A stretch of 16,455 nucleotides of DNA from CAWEHT01 sp963808455 (GTDB taxonomy: Bacteria; Chloroflexota; Anaerolineae; CG2-30-64-16): assembly GCA_963808455.1 (NCBI GenBank), contig CAWEHT010000052.1, positions 1 through 16,455 of the forward strand, written 5' to 3'. Positions within the stretch are counted from its first letter, which is position 1. The number at the start of each line of letters is the position of its first letter. The position numbers and the translations under genes were made by a program. Shown here piece after piece: positions 8,898-16,455 of the stretch. The notes beneath the pieces are model-generated. The model ran no database searches and had not been told where the DNA came from. It was given only the letters and a program-made list of their open reading frames with translations.

Positions 8898-9965
8898 ATG
8901 ACCGCCTACATCGTCCGCCGTCTGCTGCTCATCCCAGTGCTGCTGTTCGGCGTCACCATCATCATCTTCGGCATGCTCTCGTTCCTGGGCCCCGACGAGC
9001 GTTCGGCCCTCTATGTCCACGATGTGCCCAAGAACCCACAGGCGCTTAACGGCATCATCAAGCGCTATGGCCTGGACCAGCCGATCTACGTGCAGTACTG
9101 GAGCTGGCTGGTCGGGCGGATGGACCCCGAGACGAACCAGCTCGCCGGCGGCGTTCTGCGCGGCGACTTCGGCTACTCGCGCACCGAGGGCCAGCCGGTC
9201 GTCGACCTGATCAAGAGCCGCTTCCCGGCGACGGCAGAGCTGGCGCTCTGGTCCATCCTGCCCATCGTGGTGGTCGGCATCTGGCTCGGCATCCAGGCCG
9301 CCGTCCACCAAAACACGCTCATCGACCAGGCAGCCCGCGTATTCAGCATCGTCGGCTATTCCTTCCCGACTTTCGTCTTTGGCTTGTTGGTGCTGATGAT
9401 CTTCTACGCCAAGCTGCGCTGGTTCCCGCCGGGCCGGCTGTCTGATTGGGCGCAGGCGGTTGTTAGCAACCCTGCGCTCTTTCACCAGTACACCGACTTG
9501 AACACGCTCGATGCCCTGCTCAACCTGCGCCCGGATATCTTCCTGGATGCGCTGCGCCACCTGATCCTGCCCGTGATCACGTTGTCTTACATCAACTGGG
9601 CGCTCTTCTTGCGCATCACCCGTTCTTCCATGTTGGAGACCATGCGCCAGGAGTACGTCATCACGGCCCACGCGAAAGGGCTGTCGGAGCGCATCGTCAT
9701 CAACCAACACGCGCGGCCCAATGCCCTGATCCCGGTGGCCACGGTGGCAGGACTCCAGGTCGCAACCCTGCTTGGTGGGGTGGTGATCACCGAGACGGTC
9801 TTCAACTATCCAGGCATTGGCTCGGCGGCCGCCGCGGCGGCCGAGCAATTGGACGTCGTCGCCGTGCTGGGCTTTGCCCTGTTCAACGGCTTCATTCTCG
9901 TCGTGCTCAACCTGCTGGTCGACGTCGTATACGCCTACATCGATCCGCGCGTCCGGCTGGCCTGA
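8898..9965 (+). CDS. dppB: Peptide/nickel-type ABC permease, DppB-like
   Basis: First membrane subunit of the importer, 355 aa, intact. The family signature is clear: N-terminal membrane anchor YIVRRLLLIPVLLFGVTIIIF, then GLDQPIYVQYWSWL, GDFGYS, and about five more hydrophobic segments. The cytoplasmic EAA loop, where the ATPases dock, reads EYVITAHAKGLSERIVINQHARPNALIPV (longer than usually quoted; key residues are the A..KG core and the PN). The end YAYIDPRVRLA is typical. The start at 8898 has only a weak GGGAA upstream. It precedes the second permease by 92 nt. Confidence 0.92.
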   Translation: MTAYIVRRLLLIPVLLFGVTIIIFGMLSFLGPDERSALYVHDVPKNPQALNGIIKRYGLDQPIYVQYWSWLVGRMDPETNQLAGGVLRGDFGYSRTEGQPVVDLIKSRFPATAELALWSILPIVVVGIWLGIQAAVHQNTLIDQAARVFSIVGYSFPTFVFGLLVLMIFYAKLRWFPPGRLSDWAQAVVSNPALFHQYTDLNTLDALLNLRPDIFLDALRHLILPVITLSYINWALFLRITRSSMLETMRQEYVITAHAKGLSERIVINQHARPNALIPVATVAGLQVATLLGGVVITETVFNYPGIGSAAAAAAEQLDVVAVLGFALFNGFILVVLNLLVDVVYAYIDPRVRLA

Positions 9966-10057
9966 TGAATGAGCATGTGCCTGCCGGTATTTCGCTGCCA
10001 TCACGGAACGCCGCAAGTTCAAAGGCCGGGCGTCAGGAAACTGGGGAGGCATAGCTG

Positions 10058-11143
10058 ATGGCTGTTCAGGATGCTGCGGAGCTGCCCTCCGGAGTGGCCA
10101 ACCAGCCTCCCGGCCTCGGGCGCGGGGCCCCGGCCGGCGTGGCCCTCCACGCGCCAGCGCGCCCCGTCGGCCGGGTCGAGCGCTGGATCGGCCCGGACAA
10201 TTATAAGATCTTGCGTGGGCTGCTCGTGACGCCGACTTCGGTCGCCGGCCTGATCATCCTGGCCGTTTTTGCCCTGATCGCGGTAGGCGCGCCGCTGATC
10301 GCGCCCCCTCTCAGCACGGCCGACCCCTACCGCATCCCGCGGACGGCTTCTTGTCAGACCCGCAGCCGGTGGGCGCAACCTGGACACGGTTGCAGCCGCC
10401 TTTGCCCTTCTGGTGGAAGCCCATCATGCACCGCGACAAGTGGTTTCACCTGATGGGCACCGCCAGTGGCCAGTATGACATCTTCTACGGCGTCATCTGG
10501 GGCACGCGCACGGCTTTCAAGGTGGGGCTGATCATCGTGCTGGTCACGCTGATCGTGGGGGTGACCCTCGGGTCGGTGTCGGCCTATTACGGCGGCTTCA
10601 TCGACAACCTGCTGATGCGCATCGTTAACATCTTCATGACGCTGCCCTACATCATGGCTGCCCTGATCCTTTCGGCGGTGCTGACCCCAAAGATCGGCCA
10701 GAGCATTGCTCCTGCCATGATCGCCATCGCGACCTTCAATTGGATGCCTTATGCCCGCCTGGTGCGCGGCGATATCCTGACGGTCAGAGAGCGTGACTAC
10801 GTCATGGCCGCAGCGCGTGGTGGGCGCCACCGACCGCCGCATTCTGGCCAAGCATATCCTGCCCAACGCCATCTTCCCCACGCTCGTTTACGCCTCGATG
10901 GATATCGGCAATGTCGTGCTCACCTTCGCCGCGCTCAGCTTCCTGGGTGTCGGCACCGAGGTGGGCTACGCTGACTGGGGCCAAATCCTCAGCTTTGCCC
11001 GCGACTGGATCACCAACCTCTCCACCTATTGGTACATTGTCGCGTTTCCCGGCCTGTTCCTGCTGCTCTTCGTGCTCAGTTTCAACCTGGTGGGTGATGC
11101 CCTGCGCGACGTGCTCGATCCGCGCATGCGCGGATCGAGATAG
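10058..11143 (+). CDS. dppC: Peptide/nickel-type ABC permease, DppC-like (two compensating frameshifts)
   Basis: Second membrane subunit of the importer. Start ATG 10058 has GGGGAGG eight nt upstream. The first segment reads to about SVAGLIILAVFALIAVGAPLIAP and DPYRIPR, then breaks. A missing G near 10341 moves the gene to a second frame (DGFLSDPQPVGATWT, then TAFKVGLIIVLVTLIVG and the membrane core with VRGDILTVRERDYVMAA). An extra base near 10811-10816 returns it to the first frame (RVVGATDRRILAKHILPN, the EAA loop, to GDALRDVLDPRMRGSR). Because the two shifts cancel, start and stop share one frame: 1086 nt, 361 aa. This is longer than many DppC proteins, mostly from an extended N-terminus and the segment after the first membrane helix. 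Automatic callers would report it as two or three fragments. Confidence 0.88.
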
Positions 11144-11303
11144 CGAGCGCCTGCCAGTGCCGAAACAAGGAGCCCTTTCGGTGGCACCAGACGATGCTCC
11201 CCCTGCGGGGACTTCGTCGCTGGCGTCCTGCCGCGGCGCCCGTTGTCGGGTAGACCCGCTCAGGCAGACCCGTTACCGCCAGACGAGCCGGGCCGCTGAA
11301 GCG

Positions 11304-11343
11304 CCGGGGGCCCTTGGCGAGACCGGCGTGGGCCAACCCCCGG
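11304..11343. terminator. Hairpin in the convergent gap, possible bidirectional terminator
   Basis: Arms CCGGGGG (11304-11310) and CCCCCGG (11337-11343) pair perfectly. Inside them TTGGC/GCCAA also pair, with a three-base bulge, leaving a loop of about 13 nt. It lies between the ends of the plus-strand importer and the minus-strand oxidoreductase, ending 2 nt before the latter's restored stop. No T-run follows on either strand, so termination efficiency is uncertain. A second smaller stem, TCCCC-CTGC-GGGGA, lies at 11198-11211. Confidence 0.4.
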
Positions 11344-11344
11344 C

Positions 11345-12512
11345 CTACTTCAGCGCCTCCTGGCCGGCGAACTTGCGATAGGGCGACGGGATACTCCAGC
11401 ATTTCGAGGTCGCCGGGCGTTTCCTGGTGCAGCACCAGGCGGGCCAGCAGCTCGCCGAGGCCCGCGCCAAGCATGAAGCCTTGCCCGCACATACCGGTCG
11501 CCAGCAGCAGGCCGTTGACTTCACACGCCCAGCCCACGATCGGTGAGCCGTCGGGCGTCATGGGGTAGAGCCCGCGCCACGTCCGGCGCACGCGGATGTT
11601 GGCCAGCCGGGGCATCAGGCTCACCATGCGCCGCGCGATCAGGGGCAGGAAGGCGCTTGTCTCTCGGGTGTCGTCGCCCCAGAGCGGCGGGTTCGGCGTA
11701 ATGCAGAAGACCACCTGCCCCGTGCGGTGCTGGTAGAAATAGTAGTTGGTCGAGCCGGGCGCCGGGCTGATGTCCACCACCATGGGATCGAGGAAATGGG
11801 CCACCGGTTCGGTGATGGCGGCTTCGTGGGCATCCGGGCGCACGGGGATATCGAGCCCGGCCAGGGCGGCCACCTCTCTGGCCCGTGCGCCGGCCGCGTT
11901 GATCACCACGCCGGCGTCGTATTCGGCGCAGGCCGTGCGGATGCCCCTCACCCGTCCGCCCTCGGTTGGGATCGCCAGCACCGGCTCGTTGAAATGGAAC
12001 TCGGCGCCGGCTGCCCGCGCGTGCGCATAGAAGGCGTGGCCCAGCAGCAGCGGCGAACAATGCCCGTCGTCGGGCGACAGCGTGCCGCCCAGCAAGCCCT
12101 CCGGGTTCAGATCCGGGATGACCCCCAGCATGTCCCTGGCGTCCAGCCAATCGATGTTCAGCCCGAAGCGCTTCTGGATGACCAACAGGTCCTTCAGCGT
12201 CTTCTCTTCCTGTTCGTGATAGGCCACAAAGGCATAGCCGCCCCGGTACCACTCGATGTTGTCGCCGCGCACCCTCTCCCAGTTGCCGGCGATCTCCAGG
12301 CTGCGGAGGCACAGGCGGATCTTGGCCGGGTCAGAATGGGTGGCGCGGATGCCGCCGATGGCCTTCTTGTTCGATCCCTGCCCCGCGGTGGCGGCCGAGT
12401 CTACCACCAGCGTGCGCACGCCACGTTCGGCCAGCGCCAGGGCCGTTGGGGCCCCCACGCTGCCCGCGCCGATGATGATCACGTCGTAATGCGCTCTAGA
12501 ATTGCCCGTCAT
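11345..12512 (-). CDS. DAO-family FAD-dependent amino/imino-acid oxidoreductase (frameshifted at the end)
   Basis: Catalytic flavoprotein of the DadA / sarcosine-oxidase-beta / HcnC / proline-dehydrogenase-beta class, which oxidises the C-N bond of an amino acid or N-substituted amino acid. FAD-binding fingerprint GAGSVG at 15-20 (YDVIIIGAGSVGAPTALALAERG) with Asp in VVDSA closing the fold; a conserved stretch GSNKKAIGGIRATHSD; C-terminal RTWRGLYPMTPDGSPIVG and GMCGQGFMLGAG typical of the family. In the given frame the end runs on to 11082 as nonsense. One extra base at about 11387 removed gives EYPSPYRKFAGQEALK and stop at 11345-11347, about 388 aa. Its ATG overlaps the upstream gene's stop (ATGA, 12512-12509), with GGAGGTGAG as ribosome site, so the two proteins are most likely subunits of one enzyme. 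The substrate is not determinable. Confidence 0.86.
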
Positions 12513-14670
12513 GGCTCACCTCCCGCTGTGCCGCGCAGCGCACCACCGGGATGGCGGCGCTCCAGCTCGCCCTCGTCGCGCCCCATACCGGCGAACACGC
12601 CGAGGGGCACTTCCATGAACAAAGGGCGGCGGACGGTGTCCACGACCTCGGCATCCGGTACGCCTTCGTCGCGGAACAGGCGCTGGATCAAGGCCCGGCA
12701 GGTCCGGCCGTGGCAGGTGCCCATGCCGGCCCGTGTGACGGCCTTGATCTCGTTCATGTCGCGATAGCCTTTGTGGATCAGCGCCCGGATTCTGCCCGCC
12801 GTGCACGCGTTCGCAGCGACAGATGATCACATCGTCCGTCAGGGCCGAGGCGACGACGTAGTGGTCCATCGGCTCTGTCACCTGGGTCTCCTGCACGCGA
12901 ATGCCGGCGATTTGCCTGGCGATCTCCCTCGGCGCCCGGAGCCGCACGGCGATGGTGCGGTCGTTGGCTTTGAGCGCGCGGCTGGACAACCGGCACGTTG
13001 CCCAGGACATTGCCCGCCGTATCCAGCACAGTCACGACGTCGCCTGGCTTGATGCTCTCGCGCTGGAACTCGTAGGGCACGACCACGATCGGGTTGGCGG
13101 CATCCTTGCGATAGTCCACCAGCGTGACGGCGAGGCCGGGGCAGATGGTGACGCATTTCTCGCAGGCGATGCACTGCTTGCCGAGCTGCTCCGCAATGAA
13201 GCGCGGCAGCGCGCGGATGTCGCCGGGGTCGATGGCGATGGCCTGCTGGGGCATATGGACGTACAAGGGTTGCAGGGGATCTCCTGGCACGCAATGCAGG
13301 ACCGGGAAGACGCCTTCCTCGGCTTCCGGTGCCGTTTCCGCGGTGATCCTGCCGGGCTTCGACTTCATGACCTCCGCCGTGTGATACCAATCTGGCGGGA
13401 CCTCACCCACGTCGTGGCCCAGCGCCGCCGCGATCTCCAAACCCCTGATCTTGCCCGAGAACATCGCCGCCGACGCCTCGGCGATCTCTTCGGCATCTCC
13501 CGCCGCGAAGGCGGGCATGCCGAACTCCTTCGCCTTCAGGTAGAACTCGTTGACCGGGTCCAGCCCGACCGCGACCAGGACCGTATCGCAGTTGAATGAG
13601 CGTTCCGTCCCGATGATCGGCCGGAAGCCGGCATCAACGCGGGCGACCGTGACCGACTTCACCGTGCCTTCCAGCCCGGGGTTGGCGCTGAGGATCGTAT
13701 GGGAGGTGTAGACCGGCACGCCCAGGCGCACCAGCTTGTCTTTGTGCACCTTGTAGCCGCCGACCTCGGGCAGGGCTTCGACCAGTCCCACCACCTCGAC
13801 GCCTGCCTGCAGCGCGTGATAGCCGGCGATCAGCCCGACGTTGCCCCCGCCCACGATGAAGAGACGCCGTGCCGCCCGCACCAGGTCTCGATTGACCAGG
13901 GTCTGGAAAGCCCCGGCTCCGTAGACCCCGGGCAGTGAATTGCCCCTGAAGGCGAGGGACTTCTCGCGCGCGCCCGCCGCCACCAGCAGGGCTTGCGGCT
14001 TCACCAGGAGATACTCGCGCCCGTGGCGCAGGACGCCCACGCGCCCGTCGCTGAACACTGCCAGCGCCGTGCTGTTCAGCCAGATTTCGATGCCAGGGTA
14101 GCTGCGCACCTGCTTTTCGAGCCGTATGGCGATATCAATGCCGCGGGTGCCCGCGTAGACAGCGTTGGTTGAGCCGAAAAAGCGGTGCGTCTGGAGCACG
14201 AGCTTGCCCCCCAGGCTCTGTTTGTCGTCGATCAGCAACGCCGCGATGCCACGCTGCCCCAGCTCGCAGGCGGCAGACAGGCCGGCCGGGCCGCCGCCGA
14301 TGATCAAGACCGGCACGCTGACCTCGTCGATGGGGCCGGTAGCCGCGGCGCCGGTAGCGAAGGGGAGCCTGGAGAGGCCGTCCAGGGGCATAATATGGGC
14401 TTCCGGCTGAACGAGCTCCATGCACGCTTTGACAGGTCGCCCTTCAGCCAACACCAGGCATTCCGCGCATTGGCCGTTGGCGCAGAAGATGCCTTGCGGT
14501 GCACCGTCTTTGTGATGGTGGCCGAACACACGCACGCCATTGGCGAAGAGTGCCGAGGCGATGGTCTCGCCCTCGCAGGCCATCAACGGCTGATCCTGCC
14601 AATAAAATGCCACGCTTGCGCACGGCCCGATCGAGAGAATAGGATGTCCTTCGATGCGATGGTTCGCCAT
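12509..14670 (-). CDS. Fused 2Fe-2S / FAD-NAD / 4Fe-4S / BFD electron-transfer subunit (two frameshifts)
   Basis: Large partner of the DAO-family flavoprotein, joining in one chain parts that are often separate subunits in HcnAB, opine oxidase or proline dehydrogenase. Order: N-terminal 2Fe-2S domain with C63, C68, C71, C83; pyridine-nucleotide-disulfide-type flavoprotein with dinucleotide folds at GGGPAG (125-130) and GGGNVG (274-279); one 4Fe-4S motif C500-x2-C503-x2-C506-x3-C510-P; an intervening domain; and a C-terminal BFD-like [2Fe-2S] domain with CRC and GTCHGRTC. Start ATG 14670 has AAGGA eight nt upstream; the frame is open to 14754 but that part looks non-conserved. One extra base near 12990 and another at about 12803 each shift frame; removing both leaves exactly 720 codons (719 aa). 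The restored second junction reads CRCERVTAGRIRALIHKGY. Confidence 0.86.
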
Positions 14671-14738
14671 GATTCTGTCCTTCTCTGGCTGCTTTGCCAG
14701 GATATTGGCTGCATTCTCGCACCGGCGAGGCTCTCTTG

Positions 14739-14756
14739 CCATGACGCCTGTCATGG
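14739..14756. promoter_or_regulatory. Perfect 18-bp palindrome in the divergent intergenic region
   Basis: CCATGAC-GCCT-GTCATGG: perfect 7-bp arms with a 4-nt centre, midway between the divergent oxidoreductase operon (start 14670) and protease gene (start 14864). The symmetry fits a dimeric repressor or activator that could control both. No regulator gene for it was recognised in the window. Confidence 0.5.
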
Positions 14757-14787
14757 ATCAGCTGATCGCCCCGGCCGTCTCGATGCC

Positions 14788-14817
14788 TTGCTTCCTCGCG
14801 TGCGCCTGAGCTACAAT
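14788..14817 (+). promoter_or_regulatory. Possible promoter of the protease gene
   Basis: TACAAT at 14812-14817 is a good -10 box; upstream TTGCTT (14788-14793) is a weak -35 at 18-nt spacing. The predicted leader is about 40 nt, ending in a strong ribosome site GGAGGG (14851-14856). No similarly clear promoter was seen for the divergent oxidoreductase operon. Confidence 0.45.
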
Positions 14818-14863
14818 GAGCGTCGGCAATTGTGAGCCGATCTCGCGTCAGGAGGGCCGGGCG

Positions 14864-16455
14864 ATGCCCGAGCAAGGCTATTACCGCTTTCCCACCATCC
14901 ACGACCAGGCCGTGGTGTTTGTCAGCGAGGACGATCTTTGGACGGTGCCAGCCGGCGGAGGCACGGCGCGCCGGCTGACGGCGAACCCGGGGCAGGCCAG
15001 CCACCCCGCGTTCTCTCCAGATGGCACGCTGCTGGCCTTTGCGGGGCGCGACGAGGGGGCGCCGGAGATCTACGTCATGGCTGCAAGTGGCGGGCCAGCG
15101 CGCCGCCTGACTTGCCTGGGCTGCGACTCGTGGGTCGTAGGCTGGCAGCCGGATGGCCAGGCCGTCATCTTTGCCAGCAACGCGGCCCAGCCTTTCGACC
15201 GGGTCCATGCCCTGTACGCCGTCAACGTGGCCGGCGGGCCGCCCAGGCCGCTCCCGACCGGGCCAGCCGTGAGCATCTCGTTTGGCGCCGGCGGAGGCAG
15301 CGTCATCGGCCGGCACGTCACCGACCTGGCGCGCTGGAAGCGCTATCGGGGCGGCCTGACGGGCGCGCTCTGGATCGACCCGCGAGGCGCCGGGGACTGG
15401 CGCCGCCTGATCGACCTGCCCGGCAACCTGGCCCAACCGCGCTGGATCGGCCAGCGCATCTATTTCCTCTCCGATCACGAAGGCATCGCCAACCTGTACT
15501 CCTGTACGCCTGCCGGGGAGGACCTGCGGCGGCACACGCATCATGGCGAATACTACGCCCGCCAGCCGGCCACCGATGGCCGCCGGATCGTTTACATGGC
15601 GGGCGCCGACCTTTACCTTTATGATCCCGTTCTGGACGTCGTGGCCCCGATCCCGATCGACTTCCGCAGCTCGCGGACCGGGCGTAGGCGCAAATTCGTG
15701 GATGCCTCCGATTACCTCCAGGGCTACAGCATCCACCCGGAAGGGCATTCGCTTGCCCTCATCTGCCGGGGCAGGCCATACACCCTGGGCAACTGGGAGG
15801 GGCCGGTGGTGCAACATGGCCGGCCCCAGGGCATCCGCTATCGTCTGGCGGCGTGGCTGGCCGATGGCCGGCGCCTGGCCGTGGTCAGCGATGCGGCAGG
15901 CGAAGAGGCGCTCGAAATCCACCTCGCCACTGCCCCGCGCGGGGACGAGGCCACCCTGCCCGAGGTGCCCACGCCTGGAGCTCCCACATCCCTGGCGAAC
16001 CCGCCCGCCGGCCACGGTCGGAGCGAGACCGGCGCGGGCCGGCAGCCGGAGGAGGGGGCAGCGGGCACGGGGCGCGGGCCAGCTACTCCCTATTCCCTGA
16101 TCCCCGGTCCCTCGATAGACCGCCTGGCGGGCCTGGACCTGGGGCGCCCGGTCGAGCTCGTCCCGGCGCCGTCGGGAGACCTGGTGGCACTCTCCAACCA
16201 CCGCCATGAGCTGATCGTGGTGGACCTGGCCGCGCGCACGCCCGCGTGCTCGATCGCAGCCGGTACGACATCGTGCAGGGCCTTGCATGGTCTCCTGACG
16301 CGGCATGGCTGGGTATGGCTTCGCCATCAGCCACCAGGCGACGGTCATCAAGCTGTGCCGTCTCGACGGCAGCGGGACGTGGGAGGTCACGCGGCCTGTC
16401 CTACACGATGTCAGCCCGGCCTTCGATCCGGCCGGCAGGTACCTCTATTTCCTGT
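14864..16455 (+). CDS. Tricorn-like S41 protease, N-terminal propeller (partial, two frameshifts)
   Basis: The opening of a large peptide-degrading protease of the tricorn type: beta-propeller gating domains come first, while the catalytic PDZ/S41 part must lie beyond the right edge. Start ATG 14864 follows GGAGGG by 7 nt and gives YYRFPTIHDQAVVFVSEDDLW, the usual family opening. PD40/WD-like blades recur, for example HPAFSPDGTLLAFAG and SGGPARRLT. The frame holds to VVDLAART (about 16240), where a missing base shifts to RVLDRSRYDIVQGLAWSPDAAWLG. A second missing G near 16313 shifts to YGFAISHQATVIKLCRLDG, which continues to the end of the window. No signal peptide is seen, so it is probably cytoplasmic. 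About 45 residues of Pro/Gly-rich insert (coding 15968-16114) interrupt one blade. Roughly half or less of a usual tricorn protein is present. Confidence 0.85.
   Translation, partial: MPEQGYYRFPTIHDQAVVFVSEDDLWTVPAGGGTARRLTANPGQASHPAFSPDGTLLAFAGRDEGAPEIYVMAASGGPARRLTCLGCDSWVVGWQPDGQAVIFASNAAQPFDRVHALYAVNVAGGPPRPLPTGPAVSISFGAGGGSVIGRHVTDLARWKRYRGGLTGALWIDPRGAGDWRRLIDLPGNLAQPRWIGQRIYFLSDHEGIANLYSCTPAGEDLRRHTHHGEYYARQPATDGRRIVYMAGADLYLYDPVLDVVAPIPIDFRSSRTGRRRKFVDASDYLQGYSIHPEGHSLALICRGRPYTLGNWEGPVVQHGRPQGIRYRLAAWLADGRRLAVVSDAAGEEALEIHLATAPRGDEATLPEVPTPGAPTSLANPPAGHGRSETGAGRQPEEGAAGTGRGPATPYSLIPGPSIDRLAGLDLGRPVELVPAPSGDLVALSNHRHELIVVDLAARTPACSIAAGTTSCRALHGLLTRHGWVWLRHQPPGDGHQAVPSRRQRDVGGHAACPTRCQPGLRSGRQVPLFP
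16084..16111 (+). repeat. Heptanucleotide tandem repeat (NNNTCCC x4) within the protease gene
   Basis: Four consecutive 7-nt units each end in TCCC (the first in CTCCC): 16084-16090, 16091-16097, 16098-16104 and 16105-16111. They lie inside the Pro/Gly-rich insert of the tricorn-like protein and are translated as PYSLIPGPS. Period 7 is not a codon multiple, so this is a DNA-level repeat captured in a reading frame rather than a protein repeat. Confidence 0.65.

Noticed and set aside
8670..10052. A 460-codon antisense frame over the DppB-like permease
   Set aside because: Composition (His/Asp/Gln/Arg-rich) is that of reverse-read hydrophobic codons; the sense permease is intact and certain.
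10058..11143. Three separate small membrane proteins
   Set aside because: The three frames join end to end into one DppC-like protein with one missing and one extra base.
14444..16390. A 648-codon open frame antisense to the protease and the oxidoreductase start
   Set aside because: Arg/Pro/Gly-rich with no recognisable domain; long antisense frames are expected opposite GC-rich genes, and the plus-strand protease has clear family sequence.

Overview
The window looks like a high-GC chromosomal segment from a Chloroflexota (Anaerolineae-like) bacterium, probably from a metagenome. The main clues are a lipoprotein with a Thr/Gln/Val-rich linker after its lipobox, a histidine kinase that begins with a PPVF-type membrane-domain leader, and a bacterial tricorn-type S41 protease. 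I give this assignment from family impressions only; no search was run.

Layout. (1) 251-3010, minus strand: a membrane PAS-PAS histidine kinase and a FixJ-type response regulator, overlapping by 4 bp. Downstream of them (188-248) lies a pair of palindromic repeats that look like response-regulator sites facing a promoter for a gene beyond the left edge. (2) 3406-4089, minus strand: a VapBC toxin-antitoxin pair whose two frames are joined by an indel, with a promoter/palindrome upstream. (3) 4230-11143, plus strand: a complete peptide/nickel-type ABC importer in the order ATPase (DppD-like), ATPase (DppF-like), lipoprotein binding protein, permease (DppB-like), permease (DppC-like), led by a textbook sigma-70 promoter. 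(4) 11345-14670, minus strand: a two-gene oxidoreductase operon. A five-domain electron-transfer flavoprotein (2Fe-2S, FAD/NAD, 4Fe-4S, BFD-type 2Fe-2S) overlaps by 4 bp a DAO-family flavoprotein. The pair resembles the sarcosine / proline / opine oxidase class. (5) 14864 to the right edge, plus strand: the propeller part of a tricorn-like protease, divergent from the oxidoreductase operon and sharing a palindrome-containing intergenic region with it.

A plausible joint role is scavenging of peptides or N-substituted amino acids: the protease trims peptides, the importer brings oligopeptides or opine-like solutes in, and the oxidoreductase oxidises an amino or imino acid and passes electrons through its iron-sulfur centres. 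This is inference from gene proximity; no substrate can be read from the sequence.

The sequence itself carries a strong quality signal. At about eleven places a one-base insertion or deletion breaks an otherwise well-conserved protein, and shifting frame restores a family-typical continuation. This affects nearly every long gene except the kinase, the first ATPase and the DppB-like permease. I read these as uncorrected sequencing indels rather than decay, so coordinates below are given for the restored genes and each frameshift is marked. No rRNA, tRNA, CRISPR array or insertion sequence was seen.
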